Below are positions 42,104 to 51,302 of a stretch of DNA of 51,640 bases, in pieces; within the stretch, counting starts at the first letter, position 1; each line of letters opens with the position of its first letter. The DNA comes from an uncultured bacterium (lineage in GTDB: Bacteria > Desulfobacterota > GWC2-55-46): contig CAJPGC010000042.1 in the NCBI GenBank assembly GCA_905339405.1, forward strand, positions 1-51,640. Reading direction: 5' to 3'. A program made the translations under genes and the position numbers. Below the pieces are notes generated by a model. It searched no databases. It was not told where the DNA came from and was given only the letters and a program-made list of their open reading frames with translations.

Positions 42104-44460
42104 GACAGCAGTTCTTTTTCCAGAAGGCGCCTCTTCGCTACATCGTGCCGTCCATGCTCGCGCTGTTCGCGGCCATGGCCTTCCTGTATTCTTTTTTAGT
42201 CTATGTGCCGCTCGCCGAGCGGGAGCTGGAGAAAAGCGAGCTCGCCGAGATATTCCAGGAGCTTTCCTACCTCCAGAGAAACTTCGAGCGTCAGTTCCGC
42301 AAAGGCCAATTCGAGGAAGTGCAGCAGGAGATGTCGGCCCTGGGCGCCAATCCCTCACATGAGTTCGCGTTCATCGTGGACGATAACGGCATCGTAATAG
42401 CCTCAACGCGGCTCGGGATGATCGGTAAAAGGGCGGTCGATGCCTACCCGGGAGTTCTCGGGAAAGAGCTCTCCGAGGTGAAAGAGCGGCTTGCGCCGTT
42501 GGTCGGCATATCCGAAAACGGACATGGCGCTACGGGTTACGCCCCGATAACCCTCGGTTCTTTCGAGCACGAACTCAGGCCTTCGAGGGTAGGCGTCTTC
42601 GTCATCGCCCACGACATGAGCGCGAAGAAGGCAGCCATGAGAATATACCTGGAGCGCCAGATACTGCTCCTCGTGCTGGCCCTCGGGCTCGTCGCTTTCG
42701 TGATATGGCTCATGCTCTCTGTCTGGCTTGCAAGGCCGATAATGCACCTGCGTCGCGCGGCCGAGAGGCTCGCTTCCGGCGACCTTACGGTCAGGACCGG
42801 CTTCTCCGGCGGCAACGAGGTCGCCGTAATCGGGCGGGCTTTCGACAGCATGGCCGAGAGCATGGAGCAGGCCCGTAACAAGGTGGAAGAGACGGGAGAG
42901 AAACTGAGAGAGGCGCAGGCATTGGCGTCCCTCGGAAGCTTCGAAATAAACGGGGAAGGCGAGACGGTCCTTTCCGCAGAGCTGTGCCGCATGCTCATGG
43001 TACCGGATGAGCTCTCCCGCTTGTCTGTGGACGCTTTTCTCGGGATGATGCACGGAGACGACCGGAGCAGGGTAAGGCTCTTCCTGGATCCGATGGAGGA
43101 GGAGCGGGGGAGCGCGTCGTTTGACTGCCGCGTCGTGAACGGCAGGGGGGAGACGAGGTCAATGAGCTGCATCGTGAAAACGTGCCCCGCCCGCACCGGG
43201 GCCGCCGTCCTTATAGGCACCATGCAGGACATAACCGAGAGGAAGGCCGGGGAGCAGGCATTGAGGGAGAGCGAGGAGAGGTTCAGGCTCATATTCGAGC
43301 AGAGCCAGGACGCGCAGCTGATATTCAGGCTGGGCGATTTCGACATCATCGACGCCAATTCGGCCGCAGAGGACCTCCTGTGCTGCAGCCTCGAGGAGAT
43401 AATAAGGGGCGGCCCCATGTTTTTCATGGGGGCCGAAGAGCTCGGCAGGCTCAAAGAGGAGGCAGGCTCGCTCGGTAAAGGCACGGCCCTGGCAAAGGAG
43501 ACCGTGGACATAAGAAAAAAGAGCGGGGAAGTGGTTACCGCTTCGCTTAGCGGACAGGTAATAAAGCTCGGAGCATTGGGGGACTCTTTCATATGCACGC
43601 TGCGCGACCAGACAGAAAGGCTGAGGCTCGAGATGGAGGCCAGGGTCAACCAGTCAAGGCTCATACAGGCCAACAAGATGACGTCCATCGGGACGCTCGC
43701 CTCGGGCGTTGCACACGAGATAAACAACCCGAACAACTTCATCATGTTCAACGCGGGGCTCATCTCGGAGGCCTGGAAAGACGCCTCGGCGCTGCTTGAC
43801 GAGCGCATGAGGGAGCGAGGGAGTTTTCCCGTGGGCGGCATGCCGTACGCCGAGATGCGGGCGCTTATGCCGGAGCTGCTCGCGGGGATGACCGAGGGGT
43901 CGAGGAGGATAAAAAGCATCGTCGAGATGCTAAAAGACTTCTCGCGCAATGACAGGGACGGCCTCGACGGCTCCGTCGACGTGAACAGGGCGGTCTCGGC
44001 GGCCTGCGCGCTCCTCGGCAACCAGATAGACAAGCATACCGACAACTTCGAGGCAAGCTGCGCCGAGGGGCTCCCGCCGGTCAAGGGGAGCATGCAGAGG
44101 ATAGAGCAGGTCGTCATAAACCTGCTCCTGAACGCGCTCCAGTCGCTGCCGGACAGGAAGAGCGGGGTCAAGGTCGCGACGTACATTGATTCCGTTTCAG
44201 GGACCGTCAACATAAAGGTCAGTGACGAGGGGGCCGGCATGAGCAAGGAGGTGCTCGAAAGGATAACAGAGCCTTTCTTTACGACCAAGCTCACCAGCGG
44301 CGGCACCGGCCTCGGCCTGTCGATATCTTATTCAATAGTCAAGGAGCACGGCGGCACGCTCGAGTTCTCTTCAGAGCCTGGCAAGGGCACTTCGGCTGTA
44401 ATAAAGCTGCCCGCGGCAGCGGCCGGTAATCACATCGGCCAGAAGCCCGCCCATTTCTAG
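42100..44460 (+). CDS. Membrane sensor histidine kinase with HAMP and two PAS domains
   Basis: A 786-residue protein: helix 1 (about 13-35), an extracytoplasmic domain (36-180) with FAFIVDDNGIVIAST, helix 2 (185-207), HAMP with the coiled helix (about 208-265), PAS-like domains (about 280-385 and 395-505), phosphoacceptor H539 in VAHEINNPNN, and HATPase motifs DEGAGMSKE and GGTGLGLS. Long HisKA coiled regions resemble NtrB/AtoS-class kinases. No response regulator is adjacent. Its start overlaps the binding-protein gene by 4 bases. Confidence 0.88.
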   Translation: MRQQFFFQKAPLRYIVPSMLALFAAMAFLYSFLVYVPLAERELEKSELAEIFQELSYLQRNFERQFRKGQFEEVQQEMSALGANPSHEFAFIVDDNGIVIASTRLGMIGKRAVDAYPGVLGKELSEVKERLAPLVGISENGHGATGYAPITLGSFEHELRPSRVGVFVIAHDMSAKKAAMRIYLERQILLLVLALGLVAFVIWLMLSVWLARPIMHLRRAAERLASGDLTVRTGFSGGNEVAVIGRAFDSMAESMEQARNKVEETGEKLREAQALASLGSFEINGEGETVLSAELCRMLMVPDELSRLSVDAFLGMMHGDDRSRVRLFLDPMEEERGSASFDCRVVNGRGETRSMSCIVKTCPARTGAAVLIGTMQDITERKAGEQALRESEERFRLIFEQSQDAQLIFRLGDFDIIDANSAAEDLLCCSLEEIIRGGPMFFMGAEELGRLKEEAGSLGKGTALAKETVDIRKKSGEVVTASLSGQVIKLGALGDSFICTLRDQTERLRLEMEARVNQSRLIQANKMTSIGTLASGVAHEINNPNNFIMFNAGLISEAWKDASALLDERMRERGSFPVGGMPYAEMRALMPELLAGMTEGSRRIKSIVEMLKDFSRNDRDGLDGSVDVNRAVSAACALLGNQIDKHTDNFEASCAEGLPPVKGSMQRIEQVVINLLLNALQSLPDRKSGVKVATYIDSVSGTVNIKVSDEGAGMSKEVLERITEPFFTTKLTSGGTGLGLSISYSIVKEHGGTLEFSSEPGKGTSAVIKLPAAAAGNHIGQKPAHF

Positions 44461-45308
44461 GCCGCTCTTCTAAACGACATCGCCTCCAGCCTCTTGACCC
44501 TCTCCTCTATCGGGGGGTGCGTCGAAAAAAGTTTCGAGAAAGAAGCCCCGCTCAACGGGTTCACAATGAAAAGGTGGGCCGTGGCAGTATTCGCCTTGCG
44601 AAGCGGTATGCGCCTGTTGTAGTACTCTAGTTTCCTCAAGGCGTTCGCGAGGCTCCCGGGGTCCGCGAGCGACGCCCCGCCCTGGTCTGCCCCGTACTCC
44701 CTCGAGCGGGAAACCGCGAGCTGTATGACGAGCGCGGCCAGAGGGGCAACTATCATCATCAAGAGTAGCGACAAGGGGTTTCCTCCCTGCCTGTCGTGCC
44801 TGCCTCCGCCGAAAAGCGAAGCGAAGTACGCCATGCGGGAAAGATACGTTATCGCGCCTGCTATCGTGGCGGCGACCGTCGATATCAGTATGTCCCTATG
44901 CCTTATGTGCGAAAGCTCGTGGGCCAGCACCCCTTCGAGCTCTTCGTTGTTGAGGAGCTTTAAAATCCCGCTCGTAGCCGCAACTGCCGCGTGCTCTGGG
45001 TTCCTGCCGGTTGCGAACGCGTTTGGCGTGTCCTGGTCTATTATGTAGACGGCGGGCATTGGAAGGTTGGCCCTCATGGCAAGAGAACTCAATATCCCGT
45101 GGAGCGCCGGAGCGTCTTCCGGCGTAACCCTCCTTGCCCCGTACATCTTAAGCACCACCTTGTCGCTCCACCAGTACGCGCCGAAGTTCAGCAGCCCGGC
45201 GAAAACGAGGGCCGCTATCGCGCCCTGCCTTCCCCCGAGAAGTTCGCCGAAAAAGACCAGCAAAGCAGTCAACGCCGCGAGAAGGACCGCGGTCTTCATA
45301 TAGTTCAT
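44457..45308 (-). CDS. htpX: M48 family zinc metalloprotease HtpX
   Basis: A 283-residue membrane protease: helices near residues 7-45, zinc site H130ExxH134 in VLAHELSHIRHRD, third ligand region in SREYGADQGGASL, and two further helices (about 142-160 and 178-200). It degrades misfolded membrane proteins. AAGGAGG precedes ATG 45308. Its stop overlaps the convergent kinase gene by 4 bases (CTAG). Confidence 0.93.
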   Translation of the reverse strand: MNYMKTAVLLAALTALLVFFGELLGGRQGAIAALVFAGLLNFGAYWWSDKVVLKMYGARRVTPEDAPALHGILSSLAMRANLPMPAVYIIDQDTPNAFATGRNPEHAAVAATSGILKLLNNEELEGVLAHELSHIRHRDILISTVAATIAGAITYLSRMAYFASLFGGGRHDRQGGNPLSLLLMMIVAPLAALVIQLAVSRSREYGADQGGASLADPGSLANALRKLEYYNRRIPLRKANTATAHLFIVNPLSGASFSKLFSTHPPIEERVKRLEAMSFRRAA

Positions 45309-45414
45309 CGCAGCCTCCTTGAGTAGGTTTGGCCGCAGGACAAGATTGTCCTGTTGTCTATTAACTGATTATAGCGTTAAAGGAGAGTTCAGATGGGCTT
45401 GCGGACTGGAGCTT

Positions 45415-46209
45415 TCAGCGCCCCATGAGGGCGGTTATGGCCTGTTTCACGTCGTTTATGGCTACGCCTGTTTCCATGCAGTAGCCCCTGGGGCGTTTGT
45501 TGACTATGGCGAATACCGGGAGAGGGTAGGCGTCCTGGAGGCCGCTGGCGAGGTCCCTTTCGCAGGCAACGGCGATGACGGCGTCCGGCCTCTCCTCGTA
45601 GACTTTTCTCCTGGCAACTGTGCCTCCCGTAGAGATGAAAAGGGAGACGCCGTACTTGTCGCTCAAGGCGAGGAGCTCTCCTATCTCGCACTTGCCGCAC
45701 CCGGCGCAGTTCCTCACGTTCCTTGTGACCTTTATCTTGCAGTTGTCGAACTGTATGCAGTGGGGCATTAGGAGGAGGAGCTTTTCGGCCCTGAACTTCC
45801 TGCCCATCATGCGCACCATCTCGTTGTTTATGGCGACGAAGGCCTGCTCCGTCTTTATTTTGGGTATCTTGAATATTGCACCGGCAACGCTCATGACAGG
45901 CAGGTAGAACTTCATTATGAGCCACCTGAGCCACGGCGAGTAGAAGGGGACCTTTCCCTTGACGGCGGCGTTAATTATGATTGCAGCGCTGAAAAAGAGG
46001 GCGGCCGAGATGGCGGTGACGACCGCGCCGAGTACATACGGCAGGGCTGGGTGGATGCTCCTCAGGCCAACGGTCGGGATGTACCAGAAGAAAAACCCGG
46101 CGAGAGAAATCACGATAGCGAGGGCCGCCAGGAGGGCTAAAATTAAACCCTTGCCCGGCCTGTAGGCGACGCTTTCAGGGCTGCCGTGCCATTTCTCGGA
46201 GTTAAACAA
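45415..46209 (-). CDS. DUF116 domain protein
   Basis: A 264-residue protein: two N-terminal helices (about 22-47 and 56-80), then a DUF116 domain with LLLLMPHCIQFDNCKIKV and cysteine cluster NCAGCGKCEIG, suggesting an iron-sulfur or metal site, and SLFISTGGTVARRKV. Function unknown; def, fmt and DUF116 are a recurrent operon trio. It starts inside the fmt end: TTG at 46209 follows GGGGGAAAGG, and TTG at 46227 is an alternative. Confidence 0.85.
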   Translation of the reverse strand: MFNSEKWHGSPESVAYRPGKGLILALLAALAIVISLAGFFFWYIPTVGLRSIHPALPYVLGAVVTAISAALFFSAAIIINAAVKGKVPFYSPWLRWLIMKFYLPVMSVAGAIFKIPKIKTEQAFVAINNEMVRMMGRKFRAEKLLLLMPHCIQFDNCKIKVTRNVRNCAGCGKCEIGELLALSDKYGVSLFISTGGTVARRKVYEERPDAVIAVACERDLASGLQDAYPLPVFAIVNKRPRGYCMETGVAINDVKQAITALMGR

Positions 46210-47140
46210 ACCTTTCCCCCTTCTCAATCCTGTAGCCTTTCACGAAATCGGCTGCGGCCATTCTTTTCTTGTTCTCCGGCTGGAGCTCCGTTATCTCGTA
46301 GGTCCCTGCGGCGCAGGCGACTTTTACGGTATCTTTCGCTTCCAGGACGGTGCCTGGCTCGGCCCCCTGCGTGTCATATTCGATTGCCCTGCCCTTGTGC
46401 ACCTTGAGAAGCCCTTTCCAGCTTGTGAAAGAGCCTGGCCAAGGATAAAAGCCGCGCACGTGGTCGGCTATCTTTCTGGCGTCGACAGCCCAGTTTATCC
46501 TGCCGTTTTCTTTTTTGAGGATGGGCGCGTACGTTGCGCCCTCCTCCTGCGGGACGGGACTGACGCCGCCTTCGAGGATGAGACCTATCGTCCTTGCCAG
46601 AAGACCGGCCCCTAAAAAGGAGAGCCTCTTCGAGAGCTCTTCCGCGGTCTCTTCGGGGTTTATGGGAGTCCTTTCGCAGAAATAGACCGGCCCGGTGTCC
46701 ATGCCCTCGTCCATCAGCATGGAGCAGGCGCCTGTTTCTTTTTCGCCGTTTATTATCGCCCAGTTTATGGGGGCAGCTCCCCTGTACTTCGGCAGGAGGG
46801 AAGCGTGCAGGTTTATGCAGCCCTTAGGAGGCATTGAGAGTATCGCCGCAGGGAGTATCTTGCCGTAGGCCACGACGGCTATGAGGTCGGGCTTCAACGC
46901 GCGCAAGTCCTCTATGAAGCCCCCTTCGCGCACCTTCGCAGGCTGCATGACGGGTATGCCGTTTTTTAACGCCAACTCCTTTACCGGGCAGCTCTGGCTC
47001 ACCTGTCCCCTTCCGGAGGGCTTGTCCGGCTGGGTCACGGCGGCCGCTATGTCATGGCCAGCTTTTATGAGGGCTTCGAGCGAGGGCACCGCGAACGCGG
47101 GAGTGCCCATGAATACTATCTTTGCGGCCTTGTGGGTCAT
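46202..47140 (-). CDS. fmt: Methionyl-tRNA formyltransferase
   Basis: A 312-residue Fmt: N-terminal fold KIVFMGTPAFAVPSLEALI, formyl-THF site with INLHASLLPKYRGAAPINWAI (catalytic Asn/His/Asp region), TGPVYF, and a C-terminal oligonucleotide-binding domain. It formylates initiator Met-tRNA using 10-formyl-THF. It overlaps the DUF116 gene and follows def after 46 bases. No strong ribosome binding site. Confidence 0.95.
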   Translation of the reverse strand: MTHKAAKIVFMGTPAFAVPSLEALIKAGHDIAAAVTQPDKPSGRGQVSQSCPVKELALKNGIPVMQPAKVREGGFIEDLRALKPDLIAVVAYGKILPAAILSMPPKGCINLHASLLPKYRGAAPINWAIINGEKETGACSMLMDEGMDTGPVYFCERTPINPEETAEELSKRLSFLGAGLLARTIGLILEGGVSPVPQEEGATYAPILKKENGRINWAVDARKIADHVRGFYPWPGSFTSWKGLLKVHKGRAIEYDTQGAEPGTVLEAKDTVKVACAAGTYEITELQPENKKRMAAADFVKGYRIEKGERFV

Positions 47141-47186
47141 TAATGAGAGCTCACGGGAAAGGTGTGAAGCGGCGCGACGCAGCCTG

Positions 47187-47726
47187 TCATATTGCCCGCT
47201 CCTCTGTTTCGAGGGACTTTTTGTATTTGCGCTTTACCAGCTCCCGTTTGAGCCTCGAGAGCCTGTCAATGAAAAGAATCCCGTTTAAGTGGTCTAACTC
47301 GTGCTGCAGGGCTATTGCCAGCAGGCCCTCTGCCTCAATCTCTATCTGTTTTCCGTCCCTGTCCAGCGCCTTTACCCTGACTTTTGCCGCACGCTCGACG
47401 TCGGCTGTCACGCCGGGCAGGCTTAAGCACCCCTCCTCGTAGATAGTCTCTCCTTCGGAGTAGACTATTTCCGGGTTTACGAGCGCCATCAGGTTCTTGC
47501 CTTTTTCGCGTTCTTTTTCGTCCTCGTCTGGTACGTCGAGCACCACGACCCGCCTGGGGTCGCGGACCTGCAAAGAGGCAAGGCCGATGCCCCTGGCGTA
47601 GTACATCGTCTCGACCATGTCGTCGATGAGCTTCCTTACGGAGTCGTCAACGGAGTCGACCTTCACTGCCTCGCTCTTGAGGAACGGGTCAGGGTATTTT
47701 ACTATCTCGAGTATCATGCGGGCCAC
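47187..47726 (-). CDS. def: Peptide deformylase
   Basis: A 179-residue type I deformylase with all three motifs: GIGLASLQ (Gln), EGCLSLPG (metal Cys) and LQHELDHLNG (HExxH metal site). It removes the formyl group from nascent chains. First gene of the def-fmt-DUF116 operon; the start at 47726 gives the expected MARMILEIVKYPDPFL. Confidence 0.96.
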   Translation of the reverse strand: MARMILEIVKYPDPFLKSEAVKVDSVDDSVRKLIDDMVETMYYARGIGLASLQVRDPRRVVVLDVPDEDEKEREKGKNLMALVNPEIVYSEGETIYEEGCLSLPGVTADVERAAKVRVKALDRDGKQIEIEAEGLLAIALQHELDHLNGILFIDRLSRLKRELVKRKYKKSLETEERAI

Positions 47727-47848
47727 CTTTTCCCGGCTTACACTTCTTTTTTAATTATACCTTAAAAGGCATGGCTCTTTTAAGCCCAAAAATACATGAT
47801 AATACAGCCTGAGGGTTGTTGTAAAGGCGCTTTGGAAAGGGGCAAAAG

Positions 47849-47878
47849 AAAGCCCGCGTTCGTGAAAACGCGGGCTTT
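47849..47878. terminator. Bidirectional hairpin terminator
   Basis: AAAGCCCGCGTT / AACGCGGGCTTT around CGTGAA; T runs on both sides are modest. It serves the minus-strand membrane gene at 47906. Confidence 0.75.
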
Positions 47879-47905
47879 TCCGGGGAGATACTCTCTTTTA
47901 AGGGG

Positions 47906-48532
47906 TTAAGCGGCCCTCCTGCCGCCATGTTCCCTTTCCTCTGCCGCGGCCGCGCCGATGGTGGTCTTCTCCTTGGAGCGTCCCGTGCGAGCGCCCAAGA
48001 CAGCGGCCAGAGCGCTAAGTACAAGGGCGAAGAAGCCCCAAAGCGAGGCGGTGGAAGCGGCATCGAGCGCGCTCTCGGCCATGCCGGGAGTTACGCCCTG
48101 TATTTCGCCAGCGATAATCGACGTGCTCCTGCCGATTACCCCTGCGAAAGAGCTGATAAGCCCGCCTGCTGCCGTCGTCATGAGGTAGAACGCCGTGAAC
48201 GTGAAGAGCGCCCAAACAACTACCCCGTGCAGAGTGGCTTTAGTCTTGTCGGTTATGCCGGAAAGCCTGCAGGCGACCCAGCCTCCCACGAACAGGGAAA
48301 CAAGGGTTATCGCGAGCATGTATATTCCGGCCCCTATGCCGATGGCCCCGAAGCCTTCCTGAGTCACCGGGCTTATGACGCCAAGCCCTATGCCCATTCC
48401 GAGAAGCATCCATGCTAACTGGTTGCCGAGCGCAACGAGCGTTCCGGCAAAAATGCCTCCCCAAGAGACACGGAAAAACCAGGGCTCATACCTGTACATG
48501 CCGGGTGAACCGGTCTCAGATACGTATGCCAT
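47906..48532 (-). CDS. Small-residue-rich membrane protein
   Basis: A 208-residue protein with about five helices rich in Gly, Ala and Ser (WGGIFAGTLVALGNQLAWMLLGMGIGLG, VSLFVGGWVACRLSG, FFALVLSALAAVLGARTGRS) and a basic/Glu tail. AGGAGG precedes ATG 48532. It resembles uncharacterised membrane proteins annotated as hypothetical in many Proteobacteria. It stands alone with its own terminator. Confidence 0.7.
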   Translation of the reverse strand: MAYVSETGSPGMYRYEPWFFRVSWGGIFAGTLVALGNQLAWMLLGMGIGLGVISPVTQEGFGAIGIGAGIYMLAITLVSLFVGGWVACRLSGITDKTKATLHGVVVWALFTFTAFYLMTTAAGGLISSFAGVIGRSTSIIAGEIQGVTPGMAESALDAASTASLWGFFALVLSALAAVLGARTGRSKEKTTIGAAAAEEREHGGRRAA

Positions 48533-48655
48533 AAGTTACCTCCTATTTCTACAAACCTGAAATTTAACAAGTACTTAGAGTACCTATTTTGAGTCTATAG
48601 CACTCTGTGGGGGGTGTCAATTTGGCTGGCTTGAATTTTCCGGGGCTGGCCGGGG

Positions 48656-51049
48656 TCACACGGTGGAAAGGGGGTCCATGTCCAGGGTGAGTGATACCCC
48701 TGAGGCTTTTTGCCTTTCGAAAACGGCCTTCAGGGCACCGGCAAGCGAATGAAGGCTCTTGAGCTCTGAGCCCTTCAGGAGCATCTGCCATCTGTGGCGG
48801 CCCCTCACCTTGGAGACGAGCGCTGGGGCAGGGCCGAGCGCCTGAATGTCCGTCCGAAAGCTCTTTGAAAGCTGCCCCAGGGCCTTTTTCAGGCTGTTTA
48901 TCGACTCTATCACCCGGCCTTCGTTCGTGCCGTCCACGCGCACTACGCACAGCCTCGTAAAAGGCGGGTAGCCGAGCTCTTCCCTGGCCTCTATCTCCCT
49001 TGAGAAAAATGAATCATAGTCGTGGGACAGGGCGGCGGAAAGACAGTAGTGGCCGGGGTTCAGGGTCTGGATGACGACCCTCCCGGCGTCAATGCCCCTG
49101 CCGGAGCGGCCCGCTGCCTGGGTTATGAGCTGGAACGTTCTTTCCGACGACCTGAAATCCGGGATGTTGAGCGAGGTGTCGCCCGAGATAACGCCCACGA
49201 GCGTCACGTTCGGGAAATGGTGGCCCTTGGAAACCATCTGCGTGCCTATGAGTATGTCAAGGCGGCCCTCGTCCATGTCCTCTATCGTGCGCCGGGCGGC
49301 CCCTTTAAGTGACGCCGTGTCCCTGTCGAGCCTTCCGACTCGCGCGCCTGGAAAAAGCCTTAAGACCTCTTCTTCAACGCGCTCCGTCCCGGAGCCCGGC
49401 GTTATGAGGTCGATTCCGGAGCAGGACGGGCACTCATGAGGCGCGGGCATGGTAAGGTCGCAGTAGTGGCATACGAGGCTTCTTGCGCCCTTGTGGAGCG
49501 TGAGAGATACCGAGCAGTTTAGGCAGGTGAAAGAGTGCCCGCAGTCCCGGCATATGAGGCAGCTTGAAAAGCCGCGCCTGTTGAGGAAAAGGACGGTCTG
49601 CCTTCCTGCCTCCAGCGTCTCGGCCATGAGGGATATGAGCCTCGGCGACAGGACGTCTTTACTGCCCTTCATGTCGAGTATCTCGACTTCCGGGAGGCCC
49701 CGGCTGTCTACCCTCTTGAGTATGTTGAGGGCCTTGAGCTTGCCTGTTTTAGCGTTCTGGAACGTTTCGATGGAAGGCGTTGCCGAGCCGAGCACGACCG
49801 TGATGCCGAGCTCTTTGCCCAGCACCAGCGCGGCGTCCCGCGCGTTGTAGCGCACGCCGTCCTCCTGCTTGTATGACGTCTCGTGCTCCTCGTCGACGAT
49901 TATGAGGCCCAGGTCTTTTACCGGAGAGAAAAGCGCGCTCCTGGCTCCGACGACTATGTCGGCTTCGCCGTTCAGCACCCGGCCCCACTCGTCCATGCGT
50001 TCGCCTTCGGACAGGCCGCTGTGGGCGAGGGCGACCCTGCCCGGGAAAAGGGTCTTGAGGTAAGCGGCAGGCCAGGGCGTCAACGCTATCTCAGGGGCGA
50101 GTATTATCGCCTTCCTGCCGAGCCTTACCGCTTCTTCCAGGATTTTAAGGTATACGAGCGTCTTCCCGCTGCCCGTTACCCCGTAAAGAAGAAATGGTGA
50201 GAATCCGCCATTTGAGAGGGCGCTCTTTATTTCCGCAATAGCCTTCGCCTGCTCTTCGTTGGGCGTGTGGCTGGCGTCCCTGGCTGTTATCTCCGAGATG
50301 GGGTCGCGCATGACCTGGCGCTCCTCGACGATGACGAGCCCTTTTTCAGCGAGCCTTGAGACGGCGTCTCTTGCCTCACCGAGCGCATCCGTCAGGCATG
50401 AAAGCGTGCTCTCTCCGTTGGCGAGAAGGTAGCTGTAGACCTTCTCTTGCGTCTTCGAGTTCTTGAAAACTGGGGAAGGCAAGCCAGGGATTGCAGAGAC
50501 GAACTTCGCGCTCTTTATCGTACCGCCGCCCCGGAGGTTCTCTTCCTCGATGAGGAGCCCTTTTTTCTTGAGCCCCGCAACCGTGCTGAAAACAGGCCTG
50601 TTCTTGAAGCGTTTCGAGAGGGACGCGAGAGTCGTGCCTTTTTTTGCGGCCTCGAAAAGCTCAAGGGCAAAGGGGTTTTCAATTACGGCGCCGGATTGTA
50701 CGGCCTTGAGTGTGCGGCTGCTTCGTATGTTTGCCGCTCCCGGGTGCGTAAGCGAGAGCACTTCCCCCAACGGCGCGAAGTAGTAGGTGGACACCCACTT
50801 GAGGAACTTAAGCCGCTTCTCGTCGAAAAGCGGCACGCTGTCGAGTATGTCGATGATGGGCTTTACAGCGGAGACGCCTTCAGGCGGCGATGAAGAAAGG
50901 CCAAGGATGTAGCCTGTTATGGTCCTTCTCCCGAAAGGGATGAGCACGCGCTTGCCGAGCCGGGCCTCGCCCCGGAGCTCTTCAGGCACGCTGTAGGTGA
51001 AAGCGTGCTCTATTGGCAACGCTATTGCTATCTCGGCGAATTCTTTCAT
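48656..51049 (-). CDS. priA: Primosomal replication protein N' (PriA helicase)
   Basis: A 797-residue helicase restarting collapsed replication forks. N-terminal DNA-binding domain, Walker A GVTGSGKT, DEEH box in IIVDEEHETSYKQ, eight Cys zinc-binding insert (SSCLICRDCGHSFTCLNCS and CHYCDLTMPAPHECPSC), and helicase motifs IGTQMVSKGHHFPNVTLV and QAAGRSGRG. ATG at 51049 is chosen; a TTG sits one codon upstream. No strong ribosome binding site. Confidence 0.95.
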   Translation of the reverse strand: MKEFAEIAIALPIEHAFTYSVPEELRGEARLGKRVLIPFGRRTITGYILGLSSSPPEGVSAVKPIIDILDSVPLFDEKRLKFLKWVSTYYFAPLGEVLSLTHPGAANIRSSRTLKAVQSGAVIENPFALELFEAAKKGTTLASLSKRFKNRPVFSTVAGLKKKGLLIEEENLRGGGTIKSAKFVSAIPGLPSPVFKNSKTQEKVYSYLLANGESTLSCLTDALGEARDAVSRLAEKGLVIVEERQVMRDPISEITARDASHTPNEEQAKAIAEIKSALSNGGFSPFLLYGVTGSGKTLVYLKILEEAVRLGRKAIILAPEIALTPWPAAYLKTLFPGRVALAHSGLSEGERMDEWGRVLNGEADIVVGARSALFSPVKDLGLIIVDEEHETSYKQEDGVRYNARDAALVLGKELGITVVLGSATPSIETFQNAKTGKLKALNILKRVDSRGLPEVEILDMKGSKDVLSPRLISLMAETLEAGRQTVLFLNRRGFSSCLICRDCGHSFTCLNCSVSLTLHKGARSLVCHYCDLTMPAPHECPSCSGIDLITPGSGTERVEEEVLRLFPGARVGRLDRDTASLKGAARRTIEDMDEGRLDILIGTQMVSKGHHFPNVTLVGVISGDTSLNIPDFRSSERTFQLITQAAGRSGRGIDAGRVVIQTLNPGHYCLSAALSHDYDSFFSREIEAREELGYPPFTRLCVVRVDGTNEGRVIESINSLKKALGQLSKSFRTDIQALGPAPALVSKVRGRHRWQMLLKGSELKSLHSLAGALKAVFERQKASGVSLTLDMDPLSTV

Positions 51050-51198
51050 CAAGGGATTATACTAAATCAAGGACAGGGAAGGCGAGGGGATAAAGGTGGC
51101 GAGGCGTCATGTCATTTTCTTCCCTTGCGGGAGAAAGCAGGGGGGAGGGGAAGCCAGTTTTTTCAGAGTAAGCAAACGCAATAGGCAAAAAAAGACGG

Positions 51199-51212
51199 GT
51201 GACGTAAGTCAC
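51199..51212. promoter_or_regulatory. CRP/FNR-family-like binding site
   Basis: GTGACGTAAGTCAC fits GTGA-N6-TCAC, the core of CRP-type sites (TGTGA-N6-TCACA, one outer base differs). It lies about 90 bases before the acyltransferase start. The regulator is not in the window. Confidence 0.45.
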
Positions 51213-51302
51213 AGGTTTTTTTCAGAAAAAGGTACATTAATATTATGTGTAATAGGCCAGGGACGCTATGCGAAGCAACCTCTCATGGATGAAGGGACCA
51301 CT

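Noticed and set aside
42537-44306. A 589-residue antisense frame opposite the histidine kinase
   Set aside because: Ser-rich shadow of a clear multidomain kinase with no start signal or family match.
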